DNA of 6,234 bases from Kiritimatiellia bacterium. GTDB taxonomy: Bacteria; Verrucomicrobiota; Kiritimatiellia; RFP12; UBA3636. Under the pieces are notes generated by a model. That model made no database searches, had not been told where the DNA came from, and saw only the letters and a program-made list of their open reading frames with translations. Both the position numbers and the translations under genes were made by a program. Shown in pieces: positions 1-6,234 of this stretch. Each line of letters starts with the position of its first letter. Within the stretch, counting starts at the first letter, position 1. The stretch is taken from assembly GCA_017450425.1 (NCBI GenBank), contig JAFSUV010000219.1:1-6234 (forward strand), given 5' to 3'.

Positions 1-2114
1 CGCTCCCGGTGCGGCAGCGCACGGCGCCGAGGCCGGAGCTGGTCGTCCCGAAGCCGCCGCCGCGCCTCCCGAAGGGGCAGCCGGGCAACGGCTCCGCCGC
101 CGCTTCGCAGCATCCGGCGGACGCCCGGGCCGACGCCCACACGCCAAAATCCGTCTCGAAGGGCGGCCTTCAGGGCGCGGGCGGCGTTTCCAAGACCGCA
201 GTGCGTCTGCGCGAAACGCCCGAACAGGCCATGGCCCGCAAGGACGAAGCCCGCGAGAGGGGCAAGGCGCTGCGCGACAAGCGCTCCAAGGACCGCGCGG
301 CCGCGTCGGCCGCCGCCGAAGCGCCGCGCGAGACTACGATCACGATGCATTCGGCGATCGTCGTGAAGGATCTGGCCGAGAAACTGGGGCTGCGCCCGAA
401 CCAGGTCATCATGGAGCTCATGAAGATGGGCGTCCTCGCGTCGATCAACCAGACCGTCGATGCCGACACCGCCGCGAAGATCGCGGCCGCGCACGGCGTC
501 GAAGTCATCGTGGAGAGGAGCCGGCGCAACGCCGAGGCGAAACCCGTCATGCGCGACCCCGGCGCGGACGACGAAATCCCGGAGGACCGCCCCGACCAGC
601 TCGTGCCGCGCCCGCCGGTCGTGACGTTCCTCGGCCACGTCGATCACGGCAAGACCACGCTCATGGACTACATCCGCAAGGCGCATGTCGCCGCGGGCGA
701 GGCCGGCGGCATCACGCAGGCGATTTCGGCCTACACGGTGGACGTGCAGGGGCGCAAGATCACGTTCCTCGACACCCCGGGCCACGCCGCCTTCAGCGCG
801 ATGCGCGCGCGCGGCGCGAACCTCACCGACATCGCGGTCATCATCATCGCGGCGGACGACGGCATCATGCCGCAGACGCGCGAAGCGATCCAGCAGGCCC
901 GCGACGCGCACGTGACGATCATGGTGGCGATCAACAAGTGCGACCTCCCCGCGGCCAACCCGATGCGCGTCATGCAGCAGCTCCAGGCCGAAAGCCTCAC
1001 CCCCGAAGAGTGGGGCGGCACGACCGTGGTGTGCCAGGTAAGCGGCGCGACGGGCGACGGCGTCGGCAACCTCCTCGACATGATTTCGCTCCAGGCCGAC
1101 GTGCTGGAGCTCTCCGCCAACCCCAACCGCCGCGCGAACGGCTCCGTCATCGAGGCGCAAATGGCGCCAGGCTCCGGCCCCGTGGTGTCGGTGCTCGTGA
1201 CGGGCGGCACGCTCAACGTGGGCGACGTCGTGCTGTGCGGCGAATACTACGGCCGCGTCCGCGCGCTTACGGACAGCACCGGCAAGCGCCTCAAATCGGC
1301 CGGCCCCTCGGCTGCGGTCTCCATCATGGGACTGTCGGGCGTGCCGGAACCGGGCGCGGAGTTCCGCGTCATGAAAAACGAGCGCCGCGCGCGCGAGCTT
1401 GCGGAGCGCGAAGCGCAGCGCCGCAAGGAGGAGACGCTCGGCGGCGTGACGCAGGCCCGCAGCGCGGACGAAATCTTCAAGCAGATGCACGATGCGGACA
1501 AGCTCACGCTCAACCTCATCGTGAGGGCCGACGTGCAGGGTTCCGTCGAGGCGATCCTCGGCGCGATCGCGGACATCAAGAGCTCGAAGGTGTCCTGCAA
1601 CGTCATCCAGAGCGGCACCGGCGCGATCGCCGTAAACGACATCGAGCGCGCCGGACACGGCTCGGCGATCGTCGTTGGCTTCAACGTGTCGCCCGAAAGC
1701 GGCGTCAACGCGCTCGCGCGGCACGACGGCGTGCGCATCCAGACATTCCGCATCATCTACGAACTCGTCAATTTCGTCACGCAGGAAATGCTCGCGCTCC
1801 TGCCGGTCGAGCACCGCGAGGCGGTGCGCGGCCACGCCGTGGTGAAGCAGGTGTTCGACATGGGCAAGGAAGGCGTCGTCGCCGGCTCGCTCGTCATGGA
1901 CGGCTTCGTCACGAGCAAGGGCCAGTTCCGGGTGACGCGCCGCGGCAAGCTCGTCCATACGGGCGGCGTGGAGTCCATCCGCCACTTCAAGGAGGTCGTC
2001 GAGGAAGTCAAGGCCGCGCAGGAGTGCGGCATCAAGCTCGACGGATTCCGCGATGTCGAGGAAGGGGACGTGCTCGAGTGCTTCGTTTTCGAGGAACTTC
2101 CCAAGACGCTCTAG
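1..2114 (+). CDS. infB: Translation initiation factor IF-2 (5' partial)
   Basis: IF-2 is the cytoplasmic GTPase that brings initiator fMet-tRNA to the 30S subunit and promotes 50S joining. The frame is open from base 3, so the true start lies upstream; the GTG at base 9 is only the first start-like codon in the window. Numbering from that codon, residues 1-108 are a Pro/Ala/Lys/Arg-rich, probably disordered tail. Residues 109-170 form the IF2_N domain. The GTPase domain shows G1 GHVDHGKT (209-216), G2 GGITQ (233-237), G3 DTPGH (255-259), G4 NKCD (309-312) and a divergent G5 SGATG (345-349). A beta-barrel domain starts near 378, a charged helical linker spans about 455-480, and the C1 and C2 domains span about 498-598 and 600-701, the last ending in the typical GFRDVEEGDVLECF stretch. 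The protein is complete to its C-terminus with no frameshift. A nusA gene upstream is common for infB but cannot be seen. Identification is very secure. Confidence 0.98.
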   Translation, partial: LPVRQRTAPRPELVVPKPPPRLPKGQPGNGSAAASQHPADARADAHTPKSVSKGGLQGAGGVSKTAVRLRETPEQAMARKDEARERGKALRDKRSKDRAAASAAAEAPRETTITMHSAIVVKDLAEKLGLRPNQVIMELMKMGVLASINQTVDADTAAKIAAAHGVEVIVERSRRNAEAKPVMRDPGADDEIPEDRPDQLVPRPPVVTFLGHVDHGKTTLMDYIRKAHVAAGEAGGITQAISAYTVDVQGRKITFLDTPGHAAFSAMRARGANLTDIAVIIIAADDGIMPQTREAIQQARDAHVTIMVAINKCDLPAANPMRVMQQLQAESLTPEEWGGTTVVCQVSGATGDGVGNLLDMISLQADVLELSANPNRRANGSVIEAQMAPGSGPVVSVLVTGGTLNVGDVVLCGEYYGRVRALTDSTGKRLKSAGPSAAVSIMGLSGVPEPGAEFRVMKNERRARELAEREAQRRKEETLGGVTQARSADEIFKQMHDADKLTLNLIVRADVQGSVEAILGAIADIKSSKVSCNVIQSGTGAIAVNDIERAGHGSAIVVGFNVSPESGVNALARHDGVRIQTFRIIYELVNFVTQEMLALLPVEHREAVRGHAVVKQVFDMGKEGVVAGSLVMDGFVTSKGQFRVTRRGKLVHTGGVESIRHFKEVVEEVKAAQECGIKLDGFRDVEEGDVLECFVFEELPKTL

Positions 2115-2129
2115 AGCCGGATTTTTCCC

Positions 2130-2168
2130 CGCGCGGCGTCCGCCGCCTCGCGCGATTTCCGTTTTTTT
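2130..2168 (+). terminator. Possible imperfect intrinsic terminator after infB
   Basis: A GC-rich inverted repeat lies 15 bases after the infB stop. GCGGC (2133-2137) pairs with GCCGC (2142-2146) around a 4-base loop. CGC (2130-2132) can extend the stem with GCG (2150-2152) across a 3-base bulge. An alternative fold pairs CGCGCG at 2130-2135 with CGCGCG at 2149-2154. Seven Ts follow at 2162-2168, about 8 to 9 bases beyond the stem, which is farther than in a standard intrinsic terminator. It could instead be a weak or partial terminator, or simply chance pairing in GC-rich DNA. No folding energy was computed. Confidence 0.3.
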
Positions 2169-2197
2169 CCAAAACACCAAACACCAAACAACAAACC
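2169..2197 (+). repeat. A/C-rich leader with short tandem repeat
   Basis: This stretch contains only A and C, in sharp contrast to the GC-rich surroundings. It holds two perfect tandem copies of the 7-base unit ACACCAA (2174-2180 and 2181-2187), followed by degenerate ACA/ACAAACC copies. Together with the preceding T-run, no G occurs from 2162 to 2199. It sits just before the ribosome binding site of the TIM-barrel gene, so as RNA it would be an unstructured leader. A role in helping ribosome loading is an inference only. Confidence 0.5.
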
Positions 2198-2203
2198 AAG
2201 AGG
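2198..2203 (+). promoter_or_regulatory. Ribosome binding site of the TIM-barrel gene
   Basis: AAGAGG is a good partial Shine-Dalgarno match, 7 bases before the ATG at 2211. An in-frame TGA at 2205-2207 excludes any upstream start, so the two together fix the start at 2211. Confidence 0.65.
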
Positions 2204-2210
2204 CTGAACC

Positions 2211-3011
2211 ATGGCTGCAAAATACCGTGTCGCCGCGCAAATGTACGGCTTCCGCGAATTTCTCAAAACGCCGGAAGACATCGTCAAGACGATGAAGAAA
2301 GTCAAGAAACTCGGCTACGACTACGCCCAGATTTCCGGCTTCGGCGTTAACGACATGGCCCTCGTGCGCAAGATTTGCGACGACGCGGGCGTCACCGCCA
2401 TCGGCGCCCACATCTCCCTGCCGGAGTTCAGGAAGGACGAAAAGAAGGTCCTTGCCGACTGCAAGGCGCTCGGCATCTCGCATGTCGCCATCCCGTGGCT
2501 CGACGCTTCGCAGTACAAGACCGTCGCGGAGTGGAAAAAGCTCTACCGCGAGTTCGACGGCTACGCCAAGCGCTTCGCGAAGGAGGGGGTCACGGTGCAG
2601 TACCACAACCACGACTTCGAGTTCCAGAAATTCGGCGTCAAGGGCGGCAAGGGCGGCAAGACCGTGCTCGACATGCTTTACGACGGCACGAAGGACCTCC
2701 AGGCCGAGCTTGACCTCGGCTGGGTCGCCCGCGGCGGCTACAACCCCGTGCTGTGGGTCGAGAAGGTCGCAGGGCGCATGGATCAGGTTCACCTCAAGGA
2801 TTGGGGCATCTGGAGGCTCGAAGACGGCTCCCGCCGCCCCGAATTCCGCGCCCTCGGCGAAGGCTCCCTCGACTGGCCGACCATTGTCAAGGCCTGCAAG
2901 AAGGCCGGGGTCAAGGACTTCATCGTGGAGCAGGACAACCAGATCGCCACCGGCAATCCGTTCATCGAGTACGGCATCAGCCGCAAGTATTTGGCCTCCA
3001 TCGGCCTGTGA
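2211..3011 (+). CDS. Sugar phosphate isomerase/epimerase family TIM-barrel protein
   Basis: This 266-residue protein fits the xylose-isomerase-like TIM-barrel family (AP-endonuclease-2 fold, including IolE-like dehydratases and ketose epimerases) in length and motifs. It has no signal peptide or membrane segment, so it is probably cytoplasmic. Family-type metal and active-site signatures are visible in order: YHNHDFEF (131-138), ELDLGW (166-171), QVHLKDW (192-198), GEGSLDW (216-222) and VEQD (239-242). By family analogy, E137, D168, H194 and E240 are the likely divalent-metal ligands, with H132/H134 and K196 near the sugar. A Lys/Gly-rich insert, KGGKGGK, lies at 144-150. The family interconverts or dehydrates sugars and inositols, but the substrate cannot be read from sequence. 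The start is ATG 2211, backed by AAGAGG 7 bases upstream. The stop overlaps the start of the next gene. No dehydrogenase or sugar transporter is adjacent, so context gives no pathway. Family call secure; substrate unknown. Confidence 0.9.
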   Translation: MAAKYRVAAQMYGFREFLKTPEDIVKTMKKVKKLGYDYAQISGFGVNDMALVRKICDDAGVTAIGAHISLPEFRKDEKKVLADCKALGISHVAIPWLDASQYKTVAEWKKLYREFDGYAKRFAKEGVTVQYHNHDFEFQKFGVKGGKGGKTVLDMLYDGTKDLQAELDLGWVARGGYNPVLWVEKVAGRMDQVHLKDWGIWRLEDGSRRPEFRALGEGSLDWPTIVKACKKAGVKDFIVEQDNQIATGNPFIEYGISRKYLASIGL

Positions 3012-4105
3012 GGATAGTCACGCGCTATCTTCTGCGGGAGTTCCTGGGCCCTCTCGCCGCCTGTTTCGTGTCGTTCAACGCGATTTTCGTATTGTTCGAC
3101 CTGTTCGGGCACCTGTCGCGTTTCCTCGACGCCGATCTGCCGCTCCGGCTGGTGCTGCGCTACTACGCCGGAGTGGTGAGTCTGTACTCGGCGTGGTTCA
3201 TACCCGCTTCGTGCATGCTTGCGACGCTCTACACGATGTGGCGCCTTTCGCACCACAGCGAGATCACGGCCATGCGCGCGAGCGGAATCTCGTTCCACCG
3301 GCTGACGCTGCCGTTTTTCGCCGTGGCCCTGGCGATGGCGGCGCTGGCGTTCGCCAATTCGCAGTGGATCGCGCCGGACGCGGCGGAGTGGTCGGACCGG
3401 CTCAAGGAGTCGTCGTTCGTCCCCGCCGCCGCAGCGGAGTCGAAGAACCACCTCTTCATGAATCCTCGCGCCCGCCGCACCTGGGTGTTCGGATCCGTCG
3501 ATGCCGATTCGCCGGAAGGTTTTGCGAACGCGACGAATTTCGTGCGCGTGACGCACGACACGGCCGGCGTCAACGACTGGGGCGTCCGGGCGGACGGCGC
3601 CAGGTGGCTCGACGGGACGTGGTGGCTCGCAAACCCCCAGATCGTTTCGTTCGACATCGACGGCGAGGAGCTTCCCGCCGCCGCCGCGCCGCCGCCGCGA
3701 CTGCCGCAGGACGTGGCGTTTCCGGAGTTCGAGGAGACGCCGCGCGACATGTTTCTCGCCACGCGCTCGTGGGATCACCTGGGAGCGACGGACATGCTGC
3801 GCCGCATCTCCCTGCAAGGGCGGGACGACCCGGAAAAGCGGTTCGATTTCTGGTACCGCCTCGCCGCGCCGTGGGCGTGCCTCGTCATCACCCTCTTTTC
3901 GATACCGGCCGGCATCACGACGGGGCGGCAGAGCGTCTTCAAGGGCCTCGTGCTGGCGCTCGGCTCGTTCTTCGGATTTTACGCGCTGACGCTCCTGCTG
4001 GAGTTTCTCGGCCAGCACGGCTACCTGCCGGCGCTCCCGGCCGCGATGCTGCCGAACCTGGTGTTCCTCGCGCTCGGGCTTTTCATGTACGGGAGGCTCA
4101 CCTAG
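3008..4105 (+). CDS. LptF/LptG-family permease (lipopolysaccharide export)
   Basis: This 365-residue protein has the LptF/LptG (YjgP/YjgQ) layout. N-terminal membrane segments lie at about 14-36, 52-78 and 98-117. A hydrophilic, presumably periplasmic beta-jellyroll domain covers about 120-270. C-terminal segments lie at about 284-303, 311-334 and 340-361. SEITAMRASGIS (84-95), after the second segment, matches the conserved cytoplasmic coupling loop of the family. Known members form an LptB2FG inner-membrane ABC complex that extracts lipopolysaccharide and passes it to the periplasmic bridge. The start is GTG 3008, overlapping the upstream TGA by 4 bases (GTGA). No clear Shine-Dalgarno is seen, so translational coupling is likely. 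Later starts would remove the first membrane segment. Whether it is the F or the G paralogue cannot be decided by eye, so no symbol is given. The usual partner gene is not adjacent. A short Ala/Pro-rich run (224-230) near the end of the periplasmic domain is probably a flexible linker. Confidence 0.88.
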   Translation: MRIVTRYLLREFLGPLAACFVSFNAIFVLFDLFGHLSRFLDADLPLRLVLRYYAGVVSLYSAWFIPASCMLATLYTMWRLSHHSEITAMRASGISFHRLTLPFFAVALAMAALAFANSQWIAPDAAEWSDRLKESSFVPAAAAESKNHLFMNPRARRTWVFGSVDADSPEGFANATNFVRVTHDTAGVNDWGVRADGARWLDGTWWLANPQIVSFDIDGEELPAAAAPPPRLPQDVAFPEFEETPRDMFLATRSWDHLGATDMLRRISLQGRDDPEKRFDFWYRLAAPWACLVITLFSIPAGITTGRQSVFKGLVLALGSFFGFYALTLLLEFLGQHGYLPALPAAMLPNLVFLALGLFMYGRLT

Positions 4106-4110
4106 GCGCG

Positions 4111-5811
4111 ATGAAAAACCGCCTGTTCCCGCTGTTTCTGGCAGTCACGCTCGTGCTGGGCGCGTTGTTCCTCCTGCCCGTGTTTCTCGTGGTGAAAGGC
4201 GGCTTTTGGGACGACGGCGGCTTCACGCTGCGCCACGTCGCGTCGGTCTTTCGCAACCCCGTGTACGCCGAAGGGCTCGCCAACAGCTTCTGCGTCGCCA
4301 CCGGCACCACGGCGGCGTGCATTGCGGTGGCGCTGCCGCTCGCCGTGATTTCGCACAAGTACGATTTCGCCGGCAAAACGCTCTTTTCGGCGCTCGTGCT
4401 CGTGCCGATGATACTGCCGCCGTTCGTCGGCGCAATCGGGATGCAGCAGATCCTCGGCCGCTGCGGCGTCCTCAACTCCCTGCTTTCGATCGACGTGGAC
4501 TGGCTCGGCCGGGCGCGCTACTTCGGTGTCGTGGCGATACAGGCGCTCGCGCTCTATCCGATCGTTTACCTCAACGCCGCCGCGGCTCTCGCCAACATCG
4601 ATCCGGCGATGGAGGAAGCGGCGGCGAACATGGGCTGCCCCGGATGGCGGCGGTTTTTCAGGATCACGCTGCCTCTCATCGTGCCCGGGCTTTTCGCCGG
4701 GTGCACCATAGTGTTCATCTGGAGCTTTACGGAACTTGGCGCGCCGCTCATGCTCGGCTACACGCGCTGCGCCTCGGTGCAGGTGTTCGACGCGCTCAAG
4801 GAGATAGGATCGAGCCACTTCCCGTACGCGCTCGTGTTCGTCGTGCTTTCGGTGTCTGTCGCGCTTTACGCGCTCGGAAAGTTCGCTTTCGGCGGGAGGG
4901 CCTTCGCGATGCAGGGCAAGGCGGCGACCGTCGCGAACCCGGCGCCGCTGAAAGGGTTTGCCGCCGCCATGGCGCTCCTGCCGTTCGCGACCGTGACCGG
5001 TCTTGCGCTCATGCCGCACTTCGGGGTCGTCCTGACGTCGCTTTCGCGGCCCGGCTCGTGGTACGGCACCGTCCTGCCGCAGGTGCTGACGCTCGGGAAC
5101 TACGCGGAAGCGCTCGGACACGAAATGACGGTCGCCTCGATCCGCAACTCGCTCGCGTTTTCCTCCGTCGCGGTCGTGGTGAACCTCGTCCTCGGCGTGG
5201 CGGTCGCATTTCTGGTGGTGCGGTCGAAAATACGCCTCGCCGGCATCCTCGACGCGATGGCTATGATTCCGCTCGCCGTTCCGGGCCTCGTCATGGCGTT
5301 CGGCTACCTGGCCATTTCCTCGTGGCTCTCGAATCTGGAGTTCGTGCGCTCGTCGCGCTTCTGGACCGGTCTCTTCGACGTGCGGGTGAACCCAGCGCTG
5401 TTCCTCGTCGTCGCCTACGCCGTGCGCCGCCTTCCCTACATGGTGCGGAGCGCGGCGGCGGGGCTGCAGCAGACGAGCGAGGCGTTCGAGGAGGCGGCGT
5501 GGAATCTCGGCGCAACGCCGGCGCGCGCGGTGCGCAGCATCGTCCTGCCGCTCATCGCCGCGAACCTCGCCGCGGGCGTCTTGCTGGCGTTCGCCTTTTC
5601 GATGCTGGAGGTGTCCGATTCGCTGATGCTTGCGCAGCAGGCGCGGTTCTACCCGATCACCAAGACGATTTACGAGCTCTACCAGCTGCTTGGCACGGGC
5701 AAATACGTGGCGAGCGCCCTCGGCGTATGGGCCATGGCGTTTCTCACCGTGGTGATCGCGGGCGTTTCGATGCTTCTCGGACGCAAGATGGGGGCTCTCT
5801 TCCGCGTGTAG
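4111..5811 (+). CDS. Fused two-domain ABC importer permease (ferric iron/thiamine/phosphonate type)
   Basis: This 566-residue inner-membrane protein carries two binding-protein-dependent permease domains in one chain. A signal-anchor-like first segment (about 5-28) is followed by many hydrophobic helices. Each half has a textbook EAA loop, the cytoplasmic docking site for the ATPase: E169-A-A...G175...I185-T-L-P188 in the first half and E461-A-A...G467...I477-V-L-P480 in the second, both matching EAA-x3-G-x9-I-x-LP exactly. A less hydrophobic linker near 258-282 separates the halves. This fused form and length are typical of FbpB/SfuB/AfuB ferric-iron permeases, ThiP and 2-aminoethylphosphonate permeases. 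Iron is the most common annotation, but the substrate cannot be fixed from the permease alone. ATG 4111 lies 5 bases after the LptF/G stop. GGGAGG at 4091-4096 is a possible ribosome site, but its 14-base spacing is long, so coupling to the upstream gene is plausible. No ATPase or solute-binding protein gene is present. Confidence 0.92.
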   Translation: MKNRLFPLFLAVTLVLGALFLLPVFLVVKGGFWDDGGFTLRHVASVFRNPVYAEGLANSFCVATGTTAACIAVALPLAVISHKYDFAGKTLFSALVLVPMILPPFVGAIGMQQILGRCGVLNSLLSIDVDWLGRARYFGVVAIQALALYPIVYLNAAAALANIDPAMEEAAANMGCPGWRRFFRITLPLIVPGLFAGCTIVFIWSFTELGAPLMLGYTRCASVQVFDALKEIGSSHFPYALVFVVLSVSVALYALGKFAFGGRAFAMQGKAATVANPAPLKGFAAAMALLPFATVTGLALMPHFGVVLTSLSRPGSWYGTVLPQVLTLGNYAEALGHEMTVASIRNSLAFSSVAVVVNLVLGVAVAFLVVRSKIRLAGILDAMAMIPLAVPGLVMAFGYLAISSWLSNLEFVRSSRFWTGLFDVRVNPALFLVVAYAVRRLPYMVRSAAAGLQQTSEAFEEAAWNLGATPARAVRSIVLPLIAANLAAGVLLAFAFSMLEVSDSLMLAQQARFYPITKTIYELYQLLGTGKYVASALGVWAMAFLTVVIAGVSMLLGRKMGALFRV

Positions 5812-5868
5812 GGGCGGAAGTCCGGAAAAAACGCGCGCGGAACTTGCAGGAAAAGGCATTCAAAGAAC

Positions 5869-5874
5869 AGAGGG
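5869..5874 (+). promoter_or_regulatory. Ribosome binding site of nusB
   Basis: AGAGGG sits 7 bases before the ATG at 5882, a well-placed Shine-Dalgarno. It supports independent translation of nusB after the 70-base gap that follows the permease gene. No convincing promoter or terminator was seen in that gap (5812-5881). Confidence 0.6.
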
Positions 5875-5881
5875 AAAAGCA

Positions 5882-6234
5882 ATGATCGAACGGCGAAAAG
5901 CCCGCGAATGGGCGTTGCAGATGATTTTCGGCCTGGATCAGAATCCCGGCCAGGCCGGTACCGCCGAAGCGTTTTTCGACGAGTTCTGGAACGGGCAGCT
6001 GCGCCTGCGCGCCGAGGGCGACGAATCCGGCCCGCCTTCGGCTTCGGAGCGCGAATTCGCCGAGAGCCTCGTCCGCGGCGTGGTGGAGCACCGCGACGAA
6101 ATAGACGAAAAGATCAAGGCCCGCCTCAGAAACTGGAGTTTCGACCGCATCGGCTCCCTCGAAAAGGCGGTGCTGCGGCTCGGAACCTACGAAATCGCCT
6201 TCGCCGGCGAAGGCGGGCGCGAGGCGCCGCCGTC
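5882..6234 (+). CDS. nusB: Transcription antitermination factor NusB (3' partial)
   Basis: NusB binds boxA RNA together with ribosomal protein S10 (NusE) and supports antitermination of rRNA operons. The window holds 117 codons plus two bases, and the end is cut by the window edge. N-terminal RRKAREWALQMIFGLD (4-19) matches the Arg-rich RNA-binding start of the family and its first helix. FAESLVRGV (59-67), the EID motif (73-75), LRNW (82-85) and KAVLRLGTYEIAF (95-107) follow in the expected order and spacing for the all-helical NusB fold. The conserved C-terminal half (V-A-I-N-E-A-V-E-L-A region) would begin just past the window. The stretch GEGGREAPP (109-117) looks a few residues longer and more Gly/Glu-rich than the usual short turn there. 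The start at ATG 5882 has a good ribosome site. In many bacteria nusB neighbours ribH or rpsJ-linked genes, but here it follows a permease. Identification is strong despite the truncation. Confidence 0.93.
   Translation, partial: MIERRKAREWALQMIFGLDQNPGQAGTAEAFFDEFWNGQLRLRAEGDESGPPSASEREFAESLVRGVVEHRDEIDEKIKARLRNWSFDRIGSLEKAVLRLGTYEIAFAGEGGREAPP

Noticed and set aside
2115..2210. Sigma-70-type promoter upstream of the isomerase gene
   Set aside because: No credible -10/-35 pair with proper spacing is visible; the region is T-run followed by A/C only. A lineage-specific promoter cannot be excluded but is not supported.
938..2350. 470-codon + strand open frame overlapping infB
   Set aside because: It is an out-of-frame reading of infB, very Arg-rich, and runs through the intergenic leader into the next gene. 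IF-2 in the true frame is unmistakable.
2634..2663. Gly/Lys-rich GKGGKT segment resembling a Walker A loop in the isomerase
   Set aside because: The spacing does not fit GxxxxGK[ST], because the position needing Gly is Lys144. The fold is a TIM barrel with metal-site motifs, not a nucleotide-binding domain.
2753..3007. In-frame upstream extension of the LptF/G open frame
   Set aside because: This part is an out-of-frame reading of the isomerase C-terminus. The family N-terminus begins at the GTG at 3008.
2789..4018. Long open frame on the - strand (409 codons) opposite the isomerase and LptF/G genes
   Set aside because: Arg/Glu-rich, low-complexity translation spanning two real genes on the other strand, with no motifs and no ribosome site.
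2452..4110. In-frame upstream extension of the permease open frame to base 2452
   Set aside because: The extension reads the isomerase and LptF/G genes out of frame and is Arg/Ser-rich. The hydrophobic permease N-terminus begins naturally at ATG 4111.
4102..5859. Long open frame on the - strand (585 codons) opposite the permease gene
   Set aside because: Its translation is dominated by Arg, His and Glu with no recognisable domain. It mirrors the codon bias of the real permease gene, which has two perfect EAA motifs. It is a shadow of GC-rich coding.
5812..5881. Possible hairpin in the gap between the permease gene and nusB
   Set aside because: Only AAGT/ACTT plus a bulged GC pair can form, with no T-run downstream on the + strand. 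It is too weak to call a terminator.

Overview
The window is GC-rich (by eye about two thirds GC, with strong G/C at third codon positions) and coding-dense, with every credible gene on the + strand. It reads as a chromosomal segment of a Gram-negative bacterium: an LptF/LptG-family permease implies a lipopolysaccharide-type outer membrane. The style of the IF-2 protein and of the sugar isomerase/epimerase suggests the PVC group (Verrucomicrobiota, Kiritimatiellota or Lentisphaerota). That placement is an impression from protein style, not a demonstrated assignment.

Layout: (1) bases 1-2114, most of infB (translation initiation factor IF-2), lacking its 5' end; (2) bases 2115-2210, a 96-base gap with a GC-rich inverted repeat, a T-run and an unusual G-free A/C-rich leader; (3) bases 2211-3011, a xylose-isomerase-like TIM-barrel protein (sugar phosphate isomerase/epimerase family); (4) bases 3008-4105, an LptF/LptG-family permease whose GTG start overlaps the previous stop; (5) bases 4111-5811, an ABC importer permease with two fused permease domains, of the ferric-iron/thiamine/phosphonate type; (6) bases 5882-6234, the 5' part of nusB (antitermination factor NusB), cut by the window end.

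The three middle genes are almost contiguous (4-base overlap, then a 5-base gap) and are probably one transcriptional unit, perhaps running on into nusB. They share no evident pathway: one is a soluble carbohydrate enzyme, one a lipopolysaccharide-export component, one an importer subunit whose ATPase and binding protein are not here. infB and nusB are information-processing genes at the two ends. infB is not followed by rbfA, as it often is in other bacteria.

No RNA genes, mobile elements, CRISPR arrays, phage genes or defence systems were seen. I found no new biological system. The points most worth a second look are the G-free leader, the IF-2 residue changes near the GTPase switch, the orphan fused permease and the lone LptF/G gene.
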